DNA of 59,518 nucleotides from Melioribacteraceae bacterium (lineage in GTDB: Bacteria > Bacteroidota > Ignavibacteria > Ignavibacteriales > Melioribacteraceae): NCBI GenBank assembly GCA_026983795.1, contig JALSTI010000127.1, positions 1 through 59,518 on the forward strand, given 5' to 3'. Each line of letters begins with the position of its first letter. The stretch's first letter is position 1. A program made the position numbers and the translations under genes. Positions 19,582 to 30,124 of the stretch are shown piece by piece. The notes below the pieces were generated by a model. The model was not told the origin of the DNA and searched no databases. It was given only the letters and a program-made list of their open reading frames with translations.

Positions 19582-21249
19582 TTATAATTGTACATCTGCA
19601 CGGGTCGATGCATATTCAAGAACTTCATCAAAATCCTTCAAGTAATTTTCATCCATTTCAACAATTTTACTAAAATCCCTAACCGCATTTTTGAAGTTCT
19701 TCATTTTCAATCCTAAATATCCATGCATTGCAATTGCGTCTTTAAATTCGGGATTTAACTCAACCGACATTTCCAAATCCCGTAAAGCATCTTCAAATTT
19801 TTCGGATTTTCTTAAAATATTTGCTCTTAAAAAATAAAGAATGCTGTTATCCGGTTGGGTTTGAATTGCATCGTTTACAATATTCATAGCGCCGGTTAAA
19901 TCACCAAGTTTATAATGAAGTAAAATTAAATGGAGTTTTGCCGGAAAATAATTGGTGATTGTTAGTGTTTCTTGAAAATCTTCGATTGCTTTTTCATTTA
20001 AACCTATTTGTTCATTGGCTATTCCCCTGTAAAAGAAAGCCATTGAGTTTCTCGGATTATTCTCCAAAATTTTGGTGAAAGAATTAATAGAATTTTCATA
20101 ATCTTCCAATCTTAAATCTATTATTCCTCTTAAATATAAAGCTTTTTCAAAATTTTCATCAATTTTATTTGCTTTTGATAAATAATCCAAAGCATCGTGC
20201 AAATTTCCTTTTTCATATTCCATAAGCGCCAGTAAATAATAATGTTCGGGTTTTTTAATTCCTCTATCTTTAGCCGTATTAATATCCTCAATCATGCTTT
20301 CCGTATCGCCTACTTTTTTATATAATGCAGCGCGAATAAAATAAGCATCGGTAAAATCGGATTTTTGATCTATTACTTTTGTCAAAAAATCGATTGCTTT
20401 TCTGTTTTGATCGAGGGAATTATATATTTCAGCTCTCAACAATTTTGCTTCTATTAATCCGTCGTTGGAAAGTGATATATTCTCCAAGTCCTTAAGAGCT
20501 TCATCGTACATATTTTTAGAATACTGAATAAACGCATGGTTATATTTGGCTATGTTATAGTCAGGGAAAAGTTCCAAAGCTTTTTCGAATAATCCTAAAG
20601 CTTGTTCGCTATCGCCTTTTTTGAAGGTTGCCAGACCTAATAAATTATAAACCTCGGCAGAATTTGAATTCAATTCCAAAGTTTTATTTAAGATTGAAAT
20701 TGCTTCGTCATAATTTCCCAATTTAATTTGGGAACGCGCCGATAAAATGAGAGCGTCATAATTTTCAGGTAAGATTTCCAAGGACATTTGGCAAAACTCC
20801 AAACTTTCCCTGTATTCTTTTTCAATAAATTTAATTTCCGCTTTTAAAAAATAACCTTCGGACTTTTCTTCGCTTTGATAAATAAATTTATCTATGTAAT
20901 CATTTGCTTCGGAAAATTCCCTACGTATCAGTGAAATATTGCTTAAGAAATAATAAACATGAGGAGAAAATTTCGGATTAACTTTCAACAAATTCATTAA
21001 ATCAAATTTAGCATTATCGTAATTTCCGGTATAATACTCACAAATTCCCCTTCCGTAAAGAGCTTTCTCGTTTTTAGCGTCGTATTTAAGAACCGCATTA
21101 TAACGATCGGTTGCCAAGGCATATTCCTCCCGCTCAACTAGATCGGAAGCAGAATTAAGTAGATTTGATATTTCTTTTTTGTGAAATAGCCGTCCAATTC
21201 TTCCCATATCGCCCTCGTAGAAATTGTTTGAATTTATTATATAACTCAA
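19582..21249 (-). CDS. Multi-TPR protein (~555 aa)
   Basis: More than ten tandem TPR-like units across the ORF. Confidence 0.9.
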   Translation of the reverse strand: MSYIINSNNFYEGDMGRIGRLFHKKEISNLLNSASDLVEREEYALATDRYNAVLKYDAKNEKALYGRGICEYYTGNYDNAKFDLMNLLKVNPKFSPHVYYFLSNISLIRREFSEANDYIDKFIYQSEEKSEGYFLKAEIKFIEKEYRESLEFCQMSLEILPENYDALILSARSQIKLGNYDEAISILNKTLELNSNSAEVYNLLGLATFKKGDSEQALGLFEKALELFPDYNIAKYNHAFIQYSKNMYDEALKDLENISLSNDGLIEAKLLRAEIYNSLDQNRKAIDFLTKVIDQKSDFTDAYFIRAALYKKVGDTESMIEDINTAKDRGIKKPEHYYLLALMEYEKGNLHDALDYLSKANKIDENFEKALYLRGIIDLRLEDYENSINSFTKILENNPRNSMAFFYRGIANEQIGLNEKAIEDFQETLTITNYFPAKLHLILLHYKLGDLTGAMNIVNDAIQTQPDNSILYFLRANILRKSEKFEDALRDLEMSVELNPEFKDAIAMHGYLGLKMKNFKNAVRDFSKIVEMDENYLKDFDEVLEYASTRADVQL

Positions 21250-21502
21250 GCTGACCGTTGAATTTTATAAACCGTTAAAACGGTTATGAAATTAAGGTTT
21301 CCGGTGTCCTTAACCCACGACTTAAGTTATGGGTTAATAAGCAAAATTAATAAACAATAACTGTTTAAACGATTTTTTAATAACTAAATTTTGAAACGGT
21401 CAATTTGAGTATATAAAATAATTAAAAAACACTTTTTTAGCCAATATTAACCGTATAAAATTTTATTTTTTTATAAAAAACTTTTTATTACAAAAGATAA
21501 CT

Positions 21503-23500
21503 TTATTTTGACATTGGTAATGTGAATTTGAAGGTACTGCCAATATCAACTTTGCTCTCTGCCCAAATTTTACCGCCGTTTTTCCGGACAAATTCCTTAC
21601 ATAAAATTAATCCCACTCCCGTACCTTTTTCTCCAGAAGTTCCGTCGATAGAATTTGGAGCGTTAAGATCGAATAAATGCTTCAATTTTTCTGCGGGTAT
21701 GCCAACACCGGAATCGCTTACTTCAATTTGCAAATAATTTCCGTCTGTTTTAACATCAATAGTTACTCTCCCGCCTTTGCCGGTAAACTTAACAGCATTT
21801 GAAATCAAATTCCGTAACACAGTTGAAACGGTATTTTCATCCGCATAAGCATAAAAATCACTTTTAATTAAACTTATAATTTCTATATTTTTATTTTTAG
21901 CCGATACGTTTAGCAGCTCTATTGTTTTATTCACAAGCTCTTTCATATTTATTTTTTCCGGCATAATCGGAATAAGTCCCCTTTGCGAAAGCGACCAGCT
22001 TAACAAATTATCCAAAAGATTACTTGAATTTATAGCCGCTTTATTTATTTCGGATAAAGCTGTTTTTCTTTCTTCGTCAGTAAGATTTTCAAAATCGTCC
22101 ATTAACATTTTGGAAAACGACATAATGGAGTTAAACGGATTTTTCAGGTCGTGAGAAATAATTGAAAAAAATTTGTCCTTAGTAACATTTAGATTATGAA
22201 GTTCTTTATTCACTTTCTCTTTTGTTTTATAAGCATATAATAAAGACACGCTTAGCAAAATGAATAACGCCGAAGCGATTAAAAGGAAATCCCTGAAATT
22301 TTTTTCTTTTTCTATTGTCAGGTTTTGAATTTTTTTTTCATTTTTCAAAAGGTTAATTTCGGCATCTTTTTGTTTTGCTTTAACTTTCACTTCCAATTCG
22401 GCAATCCTCTTATTTAACTTTTCCGAAAATAAACTATCTTTATAGTCCAACAATTTGGTAGAATATTCGAATGCCGTTTTATAATCTTTCACAAAAGAAT
22501 AATATTCCCTTGCAGCTGAGAAGCAAGTAATATACAAGGGTAAGGAATTAACTTTTTTTGCCAAAACCAGAGATTTGGAAATTCTTTGTTTAGCTTCACC
22601 CGGATTATTTTTTTTAAGATCGATGCGGGCAATCATGCAATTAGCTCTTATAAAAGTTTCGTTATCGGTTATATTTTTTGCTATTTTCAAGGCTTTGTTC
22701 AAATAGTTCAAACTCTGCTCTAATTTACCTTGTTCCATTAGTACCGAGCCCAAATTTAGTTGTGCGGTTTCAATACTAATAGGGTTACCGAACTTTTCTT
22801 TAATATCCAACGACTGTTTGATATATTTATAAGCATGATCAAGGTCGTTTAATTTTTTATATAGCAAACCGATATTATTCATAGCAACAGCCATACCGTT
22901 ACTATCATTAACCGCTTCTTTTAACTTCAATGAATTGTTAAAATATTTCAGGCTGTTTTTATATTCTCTCAGGTTCCACAATACCGTTCCAATGGAATTG
23001 TCCGCTTTTGCAATACCAAAGGTATCTTTAATTGCAGTATACTTATTCAGGCTTTCATGAAAATTTTGCAAAGCTTCGTAAAATTTTCCACGACTAGAAT
23101 AAACCATTCCGATATTATGCAAAGCGCCGGCAACTCCAAGCGTATCGCCCATTTTTTTTCTTATACCCAAAGATTTCCGATAATAAGCAAGAGCCGAATC
23201 ATATTCGGATTGCGCCCAAAACACGTTACCAATTGCGTTAAGAGCGCTGCCTTCTGTTTTCCGGTCATTAATTTGGCGCGCATAATTTAACGCTTCTTTT
23301 GCAAAGCGCATACTTTCTTTAGGGGATTTTCCCCAATATGCATAAGATAAATCTACTAATGTTGAAGCCTTTACCGAACCGGTTACCGTTTTAAGTTTAA
23401 TTTTTAAACTATCTATAATATTGTGAGTTTGAACGCCGCTGACAACAGCGTTAAAGACAATAAAAAGTGAGGCTAAATAATTAAATACAAGCTTAACCAT
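21503..23500 (-). CDS. TPR-domain sensor histidine kinase
   Basis: Signal peptide, TPR repeats, TM, HisKA (FSIISHDLKNPFNSIMSF), HATPase_c (GVGIPAEKLKHLFDL, GTGVGLILCKEFV). Confidence 0.93.
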   Translation of the reverse strand: MVKLVFNYLASLFIVFNAVVSGVQTHNIIDSLKIKLKTVTGSVKASTLVDLSYAYWGKSPKESMRFAKEALNYARQINDRKTEGSALNAIGNVFWAQSEYDSALAYYRKSLGIRKKMGDTLGVAGALHNIGMVYSSRGKFYEALQNFHESLNKYTAIKDTFGIAKADNSIGTVLWNLREYKNSLKYFNNSLKLKEAVNDSNGMAVAMNNIGLLYKKLNDLDHAYKYIKQSLDIKEKFGNPISIETAQLNLGSVLMEQGKLEQSLNYLNKALKIAKNITDNETFIRANCMIARIDLKKNNPGEAKQRISKSLVLAKKVNSLPLYITCFSAAREYYSFVKDYKTAFEYSTKLLDYKDSLFSEKLNKRIAELEVKVKAKQKDAEINLLKNEKKIQNLTIEKEKNFRDFLLIASALFILLSVSLLYAYKTKEKVNKELHNLNVTKDKFFSIISHDLKNPFNSIMSFSKMLMDDFENLTDEERKTALSEINKAAINSSNLLDNLLSWSLSQRGLIPIMPEKINMKELVNKTIELLNVSAKNKNIEIISLIKSDFYAYADENTVSTVLRNLISNAVKFTGKGGRVTIDVKTDGNYLQIEVSDSGVGIPAEKLKHLFDLNAPNSIDGTSGEKGTGVGLILCKEFVRKNGGKIWAESKVDIGSTFKFTLPMSK

Positions 23501-23508
23501 AACAATCT

Positions 23509-24528
23509 TTATTTTTTGGGCAATCTTTCCAAATAAGAGCTGTTACTTAAAACGGCAAAAGATTCAACTTTCCTTAGTTCGTTTAATGTAAATCTGTTCA
23601 TGTAACTCATTGCGCTTTTCAGACCGTCCGAAATAGCGTTAATTACGTTTTCCACACTACCTTTGTATGGAATCATTGTTTCTTCGCCTTCTATAAATTC
23701 ATTTTTCATTTTTACTCCGAATGAAGCGGACCCTCTGTATTTTTTCCATAATTGATCGTTATATTTAATAACTTCTCCGGGCGCTTCACGAGTTCCGGCT
23801 AATAGTCTGCCTAACATTACGGTATCGGCACCAAGGGCTATGGCTTTTGCAACATCTCCCGGATTTTTGATTCCGCCGTCGGCAATAATATTAATTTTAA
23901 GATTATGTTTTTCTCTGGCAAAAAACACATCCAACAAAGACGAAACTTGTCCTATTCCGATGCCGGTTTGTACGGAAGTGGTACAAACGCTCCCGCCGCC
24001 AATTCCAACGCGCAAAGCATCGGCGCCGGCATTTACCAAATCATTTAATGTTTCCCCGCTTGCAACATTGCCTACAATTATTTTAATATTATACTTTTTT
24101 TTAATTTCTTCTGTTTTTTTAAGTACCGTTTCATTATTGGCGTTTGCCGTATCAATACAAAGTATCCAATTGTTGCCCGCAATTTTTTCTACAACGGATT
24201 CATCTGCGGTTAGACCAATAGAAACCGCTTTAATGCCTTGCGAGCCGGAACCATTGGATAAAACTTTTTCCAACGAAGAGTCGAATCTGTTTACAATTCC
24301 CAAACAACCTAATTCGTCAAGTTTATTAGCCATATCAATTCCGGTTACGGTATCCATAGGACTTGAGACTACGGGCAAATTTAAATTCACCCCCAAAAAT
24401 TCCGTTTTTGTATCAACTTCGGTTCTTGTTACAATCCTGGAAATTTCCCTGGGAACAAGGCTAATATCATCATAAGTAAGTGAAAGATGATAAGAATTCA
24501 ATTCACTTTTTGAGTAGACTTTCATCAT
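23509..24528 (-). CDS. IMP dehydrogenase/GMP reductase family protein without CBS domains; start at MMKVYSK rather than the ORF-track start
   Basis: LTYDDISLVPREIS, LPVVSSPMDTVTG, GGGSVCTTSVQTGIG, EGEETMIPYKGSV; a terminator-like hairpin at 24563-24582 lies inside the longer ORF, arguing for the 24528 start. Confidence 0.88.
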   Translation of the reverse strand: MMKVYSKSELNSYHLSLTYDDISLVPREISRIVTRTEVDTKTEFLGVNLNLPVVSSPMDTVTGIDMANKLDELGCLGIVNRFDSSLEKVLSNGSGSQGIKAVSIGLTADESVVEKIAGNNWILCIDTANANNETVLKKTEEIKKKYNIKIIVGNVASGETLNDLVNAGADALRVGIGGGSVCTTSVQTGIGIGQVSSLLDVFFAREKHNLKINIIADGGIKNPGDVAKAIALGADTVMLGRLLAGTREAPGEVIKYNDQLWKKYRGSASFGVKMKNEFIEGEETMIPYKGSVENVINAISDGLKSAMSYMNRFTLNELRKVESFAVLSNSSYLERLPKK

Positions 24529-24562
24529 TACCCCGTTAATTTGAAAAAGGATTACAAAAAAG

Positions 24563-24582
24563 AGGCGAGATAAATCTCGCCT
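24563..24582 (-). terminator. Rho-independent terminator of the downstream-ending peptidase gene
   Basis: AGGCGAGA-TAAA-TCTCGCCT perfect 8-bp hairpin followed on the minus strand by CTTTTTTG. Confidence 0.8.
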
Positions 24583-24606
24583 AAAAACCAATTCAATTTA
24601 TAATAT

Positions 24607-26511
24607 TTACTTCAGTAATTCTTCCATTTGATCGAGTAACCGGTTCATTTTTTTAACAACGGCTATTACCGGTTCGGGAGAAGTCATATCCACGCCGGCT
24701 TCTTTCAAAACATCTATCGGATATTTTGAGCTTCCTGACTTTAGAAAATTCAAATATTTAGCGATTGCAGGCTGCCCTTCTTTTTTAACTTTTTCCGATA
24801 AAGCTTGAGAAGCGGCAAAACTGGTTGCATATTGATAAACGTAAAAGTCATAATAGAAATGCGGTATCCGAGCCCAAGTATAAGATTCTTCGGTATCTAC
24901 AACCATTTCCGGTCCCCAATACTTTTGATACATTTCTTTGTAAATTTCCGAAAGTTTATCGGGAGTAAGCGGTTCTCCTTTTTCCGTTTTTTCGTTTACC
25001 AACAATTCAAATTCCGCAAACCGTGTTTGCCTGTAAAACGTTGTTGTAATATTCGTTAAGTTTTTTTCAATTAACGCCAATTTTTCCAACTTGTTTTCAG
25101 CGTGATCAATAAGATAATCCAACAAAAGCGCTTCATTCATTGTGGAAGCAACTTCGGCAACAAAAATAGAATAATTGGCATACGGAAACGGCTGATTTTG
25201 TTCGGTGTAGTACGAATGCATATTATGTCCCATTTCATGGGCCAAAGTAAAAACGGCATCTAACTCATCGTCCCAATTTAACAGAACGTAAGGATGAACT
25301 CCGAATGTTGTACCGGAAGAATATGCGCCGCTTCGTTTTCCTTTTGTTTCGAAAACATCAATCCATCTGTTATTAAATGCTGTTTGCAAATTTTTAAGAT
25401 AATCTTCGCCCAACGGTTTAAGAGCTTTTAACACCAATTCCTTTCCTTGTTCATAAGTGTAAACTTTTTTAACGGAGGGAAACAAAGTAACATAGGTATC
25501 GTAAGGATGCAATTCTTTATACTTTAACAATTTCTTTTTTATTTTTGCCCAACGGTGTAAAGGTTCAAGATTTTTATCAACAGACTCTATCAAGTTATAA
25601 TAAACTTTTACGGGAATATTATTTGGGGTTAATGCGGCTTCCAAATTAGATTTATACTTTCTTGCTTTTGCGTAAAAAAGATTTCCTTTCAAATTACCGT
25701 TAAACAAAGACACTAAAGTATTTTTATATTCCATAAACGGTTTATAATATCCTTTATAAACCCGTTTTCTGAAATCTCTATCGGTGGAATACATAGCTGC
25801 GCCGTAACGAGCGTGTGAAATTTTAATTGGATTTCCCTTTTCGTCTTGCACGGTTGGAAATTGAATATCGGCATTATTAAACATTCCGAAAGTTGAGTAA
25901 CTTACATTTGTGACCGGTCCGGCTAAGGCTAGCAGCTCTTCTTCATTAGGCGATAATGTATGTGCTTTGGTTCTTAACATATCATCCAATAAATGTTTGT
26001 AAACTTTCAATCCGTTTAATTCATCAACAAACTTCCATAATTTTTCTTCCGGTATTGCCAGTATTTCAGGTTTTATAAAACTGGAAGCAGCCTGTATTTG
26101 AGATGCGAGCGACATAATTCTATCGAATCTTCCTTGATTTTCCGGATTACCCAAATCCAAATCTTTGGAAAGGGAAGCATACAAATAAAGTTTTCCCAGT
26201 TTAATTTCCGTTTCATCGTCAAACTTCAAGCAGTTTAAAAGTTGCTGCGCCGAGTTTCCGAGCGTATTTTCGAATTGTTTATATTTTTGTGCGGAATTTT
26301 TTACAATTTGGAAATCCTTTTCCCAATCATTTACGGATTTATATATATCTTGTAAATTCCATTTATACTTTGCCTCAATTTGATCCCGAGTAGGCACTTC
26401 TTTTGTTTTCTCTTGTGCAATTGCGTCAATCTGAAAAAGATTGAATCCTGTTGTGAATAAAGCAATCAATGTGATCCCCTTAATAATTTGAAAAATGTTT
26501 ACTATTTTCAT
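24607..26511 (-). CDS. pepF: Oligoendopeptidase F-type M3 metallopeptidase
   Basis: FTLAHEMGHNMHSYY zinc motif; M3 family features; N-terminal hydrophobic segment. Confidence 0.93.
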   Translation of the reverse strand: MKIVNIFQIIKGITLIALFTTGFNLFQIDAIAQEKTKEVPTRDQIEAKYKWNLQDIYKSVNDWEKDFQIVKNSAQKYKQFENTLGNSAQQLLNCLKFDDETEIKLGKLYLYASLSKDLDLGNPENQGRFDRIMSLASQIQAASSFIKPEILAIPEEKLWKFVDELNGLKVYKHLLDDMLRTKAHTLSPNEEELLALAGPVTNVSYSTFGMFNNADIQFPTVQDEKGNPIKISHARYGAAMYSTDRDFRKRVYKGYYKPFMEYKNTLVSLFNGNLKGNLFYAKARKYKSNLEAALTPNNIPVKVYYNLIESVDKNLEPLHRWAKIKKKLLKYKELHPYDTYVTLFPSVKKVYTYEQGKELVLKALKPLGEDYLKNLQTAFNNRWIDVFETKGKRSGAYSSGTTFGVHPYVLLNWDDELDAVFTLAHEMGHNMHSYYTEQNQPFPYANYSIFVAEVASTMNEALLLDYLIDHAENKLEKLALIEKNLTNITTTFYRQTRFAEFELLVNEKTEKGEPLTPDKLSEIYKEMYQKYWGPEMVVDTEESYTWARIPHFYYDFYVYQYATSFAASQALSEKVKKEGQPAIAKYLNFLKSGSSKYPIDVLKEAGVDMTSPEPVIAVVKKMNRLLDQMEELLK

Positions 26512-26584
26512 TTATTTACCTTTTATAATTCAAAAAGAATTTAGATTATTTATAAAATTACAAAATTTTTATTTGAATCACCTT

Positions 26585-29500
26585 TTAACCGGGTTTGAAT
26601 TTTACGACGCAATTTTTTCTATCGGGACTGAAATGGCAATTTTTACAATGAGATAAATCCGGTGCAAATTCTTTTGCCCGTATTTTTGAAACAAAGTCCG
26701 AAACAATTTTACCGAAACTGAAAACTTCTTCTTTACTAAGCGCGGCTGCAACATCTATTCCGGGATGTTTAATAAAAATCAATCGTAATTCAAACAGATT
26801 AACATTTTGGTATAATTTACTAAGAACATAAGCGTAAAATTTTAATTGTGTGAAATATTCTTTTGCTTTATGTTTTATTCTATCCACGGAAATTATGTCG
26901 CTCTTATAGTCGGCAATAATTATTTTATCTTTGTCTATTATTAGTTTATCTATTATGCCATACAGAAAAAAATCTTTTTCTTTGGCATAAACTTCAAATT
27001 CATTATAAAATTTATCGTGTTTTTTCAACCTTGTATAAATTCCGGAAGAATAAAATTTTTTAAGATCGGATAATATATTTTCCCGTAACAATTCCATTTC
27101 GGAATAAGCTATGGATTTCAATTTTAATTCGGAATCGATCAAAGATTCAACTTCATTTTCCAAATAATCCAATTCAACTTGTCTTTGCAGCACTTCGTGA
27201 ATTATTCGTCCTCTTACATCGCTTAATATTTTCAATTCATCGTCTTCTTTTATATTAAATTCGTAAAGATTCTTAAACTCTTTCTGCATTTTAAAAAGTT
27301 TGGAATATCCCAATTCGTAAGTTAATTTATACTTTAACGGGCATTGAGAATAGACGGTTATTTTTGTAGCGGAAATTATTTCGTTTTTCTCACGGTCCGG
27401 AATTTCAGCAGCTTTTATTTCCTTTACATCATAAAGCTTTTCTTCGCCGGAATCCAAATGAAACGTAGAATCAACAGAATGCAATACGGGAATTTCAAGT
27501 TTAATTTCCTTTTCATAAACTTTATATTCCTCATCCGCTTGTTTCATAAATTTGAGAACGGAATTCAACTTAAAACTATTTTCGTCCCAAAATCTTTCTA
27601 ATGCCTTGAATATAATACCAATAAACGTACTATCCGGAAATTTTTGTTTACGTTTAGTTGCCGTTATAAATAAATAATCTTCCGCCCTTGTAATTCCTAC
27701 ATACAAAAGCCGTTTAAATTCGGCTAAATTTTTTCTTTTTTCTATATAATCGGAAAGCCATGTAATTGGCGCAGGACTGTATGGTTCAAAATAATTTCCG
27801 TTAACAGGCACCTTGGTCATAATTCCAAAATGTTTATTGATGAAAACGGATTTAGATTTAGCCGAGTTATCTTGAACTATTTCATGACTTTTGAATAAAA
27901 ATACGGCTTTATATTCCAAACCTTTAGCTTTGTGTAAGGTCATTATATTAACTGCATTTTGATCGCCAGCCAATAATGCCTGCCCTTCGTCTTCTGCTGA
28001 TTCTATGGATGTAGTAAGGAAGTTTACAAAGTCGTATAACGAAGTAAAACTTTGCTGGGAAAATTTATTTGCGACCGAAATCAGTTTATTAAGGTTTGCC
28101 AGTTCCTGGTCGGAATTTATTTTTGAAGCCAATACTGACCAATATCCTGTTTCTCTGAATAATTTTCTAACAAGTTTTGTCAGACTAATTTTTTGTGATA
28201 TGTCAATATTCCGGTCAAACTCAGTTACAATTTTTGAAAAGGAATTTTTTCCTTTTGAATAATTTCTAAGTTTTTCAAAAAAAGAATTTCCGTCACAAAG
28301 TGATATTTCTAAAATTTCCTCGTCCGACAGCGAATAGAACGGGCTTCTGAGCAATCCAACCAAGGCATTATCGTTATTGGGGTTTATTAAAAATGAGAGG
28401 TAATTGTTTAAGTCCAATATAATTTGTTGTTGAAAAAATCCTTTCCCACCGATAATTGCATAAGGGATTTTAAATTTCACGAAACTTTTTTCCAACTCCG
28501 CAAAAGCGGATCTTTTACGGCATAAGACTGCAATTTTTCCAAAGTCCAAATTTTGACGGCGCAATTCTAAAATTTTTTTTGCCACCAGTTCACTTTCTTC
28601 GGGGGAATCTTCACCGGAAATAATAAATTCTATTTTTCCCTCGGGCTTTTCGGGCCGGGCACAAATTAATTCACTGTATTCAACTTCATTGAATTCTTTA
28701 ACCGGATTTGACATTAATAATTTGAACAGTTCATTTGTAAACGCCGCAATGTTAGGAGCCAATCTGAAACTGTGCGGTAAAATTAAAATTTCGCTTTCGT
28801 TTTTATTCTCTTTCAGTTCATCTTTGGTTTTATTAAAAATCTCCAACTCTGCGTTTCTAAACATGTAAATACTTTGTTTCTCGTCTCCCACAATAAACAG
28901 GTTACCGCTTTTCAGATAATTTAAAATGGGCATAAAAATATTGTATTGTATCTCGTTTGTATCCTGATATTCGTCAATCATCACATAACGGAATTTTTGA
29001 CTAAGTTGTTTTCTGATATCTTTATTGGCTATTAATTTTTCAGTGTGAATTAATATGTCTTCAAAATCCAAATAAGCTTTTTCAGTTTTTTTATTCTGAT
29101 AAATTTCTATTAACCTTGCGGAAACCGTTGCAAAATTTTTACCGAACTTCGCCAATTCCGTTTCGACCAATTCCGGTTTACTAATTGCAAACAATCCGCT
29201 TAACGATTTAAACATCAATTCCACATCTTGAATTAAAACGTTCAACCGGTCATTTCTATCCTTACTTGTCAAGTATCCTTGTTTTTTTATACTACCACTT
29301 TTTGTTAATAAAATTTCGGATAATCTTTTCAACTGTAGGATCAGACGGTTAACGGTTTTCTTAACGTTTATTTCCGCAAGCGTTTTTGACGCTTCCAAAG
29401 CAAATTCGTTATTGGGACTTATACTCAACACATAATTATTAATATTTTCAATTTTAATTAAATTTTTATCAATTTCAGGTTTAACTATTTTTAAAAACTG

Positions 29501-30124
29501 TTTTTTGAAATTTTCCTTAAAGAAGTTTGCAATAAATTTTATTTCCTTAGAATAGATTTTATTATAAAGATTCAGGGTGTCCCTTCTTTTATTTATAGCT
29601 GAACGCAATTCTTTAATTAACATATTTTTCGAAATAAAGTAGCGCAACAAATATTTTATTTCGTCTTCCAGCTCTTTTTTATTGTAAAAATTTCTAAACA
29701 GTTCTTCAATACTTAAATCAATTAACTCATTTGTAACCGAATTATCGATAGTTATAAAATTGGCGTCTAAACCGGCAGAAGGTGCGTTTTCTCTAAGGAT
29801 ATCAATACAAAAGGAATGAATAGTTGAAATATTCGCCGAAACCAAACCACGGCGTAACATTTCCAATTTGATTCTTTTTGATTTATCTTTCTCGGTTTTT
29901 AATCGTTCTTCAATTTCATTGGAAATGCGGGAATAAAGTTCGCTTGCCGCTTTATCGGTAAAGGTAATTGCAATGATGTTTTCCAAACCGATATCCAAGC
30001 TGATAAGGGTCTCCAAAAATCTTTTCGTAAAAACAAACGTTTTACCAGAGCCGGCATTTGCCGTTAACGAAATGTGTTTTTCATAATTTAGTGCGGCTTT
30101 TTGATAAGGCGTTAATTCTTTCAT
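26585..30124 (-). CDS. UvrD/RecB(AddA)-like helicase with C-terminal PD-(D/E)XK nuclease and putative Fe-S cysteines
   Basis: Walker A SLTANAGSGKTFVFTKRF, YVMIDEYQDTNEIQ, VGDEKQSIYMFRNA, NIMTLHKAKGLEYKAVFLF; nuclease ADYKSD; C at YSQCPLKY plus CKNCHFSPDRKNC. Confidence 0.93.
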   Translation of the reverse strand: MKELTPYQKAALNYEKHISLTANAGSGKTFVFTKRFLETLISLDIGLENIIAITFTDKAASELYSRISNEIEERLKTEKDKSKRIKLEMLRRGLVSANISTIHSFCIDILRENAPSAGLDANFITIDNSVTNELIDLSIEELFRNFYNKKELEDEIKYLLRYFISKNMLIKELRSAINKRRDTLNLYNKIYSKEIKFIANFFKENFKKQFLKIVKPEIDKNLIKIENINNYVLSISPNNEFALEASKTLAEINVKKTVNRLILQLKRLSEILLTKSGSIKKQGYLTSKDRNDRLNVLIQDVELMFKSLSGLFAISKPELVETELAKFGKNFATVSARLIEIYQNKKTEKAYLDFEDILIHTEKLIANKDIRKQLSQKFRYVMIDEYQDTNEIQYNIFMPILNYLKSGNLFIVGDEKQSIYMFRNAELEIFNKTKDELKENKNESEILILPHSFRLAPNIAAFTNELFKLLMSNPVKEFNEVEYSELICARPEKPEGKIEFIISGEDSPEESELVAKKILELRRQNLDFGKIAVLCRKRSAFAELEKSFVKFKIPYAIIGGKGFFQQQIILDLNNYLSFLINPNNDNALVGLLRSPFYSLSDEEILEISLCDGNSFFEKLRNYSKGKNSFSKIVTEFDRNIDISQKISLTKLVRKLFRETGYWSVLASKINSDQELANLNKLISVANKFSQQSFTSLYDFVNFLTTSIESAEDEGQALLAGDQNAVNIMTLHKAKGLEYKAVFLFKSHEIVQDNSAKSKSVFINKHFGIMTKVPVNGNYFEPYSPAPITWLSDYIEKRKNLAEFKRLLYVGITRAEDYLFITATKRKQKFPDSTFIGIIFKALERFWDENSFKLNSVLKFMKQADEEYKVYEKEIKLEIPVLHSVDSTFHLDSGEEKLYDVKEIKAAEIPDREKNEIISATKITVYSQCPLKYKLTYELGYSKLFKMQKEFKNLYEFNIKEDDELKILSDVRGRIIHEVLQRQVELDYLENEVESLIDSELKLKSIAYSEMELLRENILSDLKKFYSSGIYTRLKKHDKFYNEFEVYAKEKDFFLYGIIDKLIIDKDKIIIADYKSDIISVDRIKHKAKEYFTQLKFYAYVLSKLYQNVNLFELRLIFIKHPGIDVAAALSKEEVFSFGKIVSDFVSKIRAKEFAPDLSHCKNCHFSPDRKNCVVKFKPG

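Noticed and set aside
23840-24475. 211-aa + strand ORF
   Set aside because: Antisense to the IMPDH/GMPR-like gene; no recognisable motifs.
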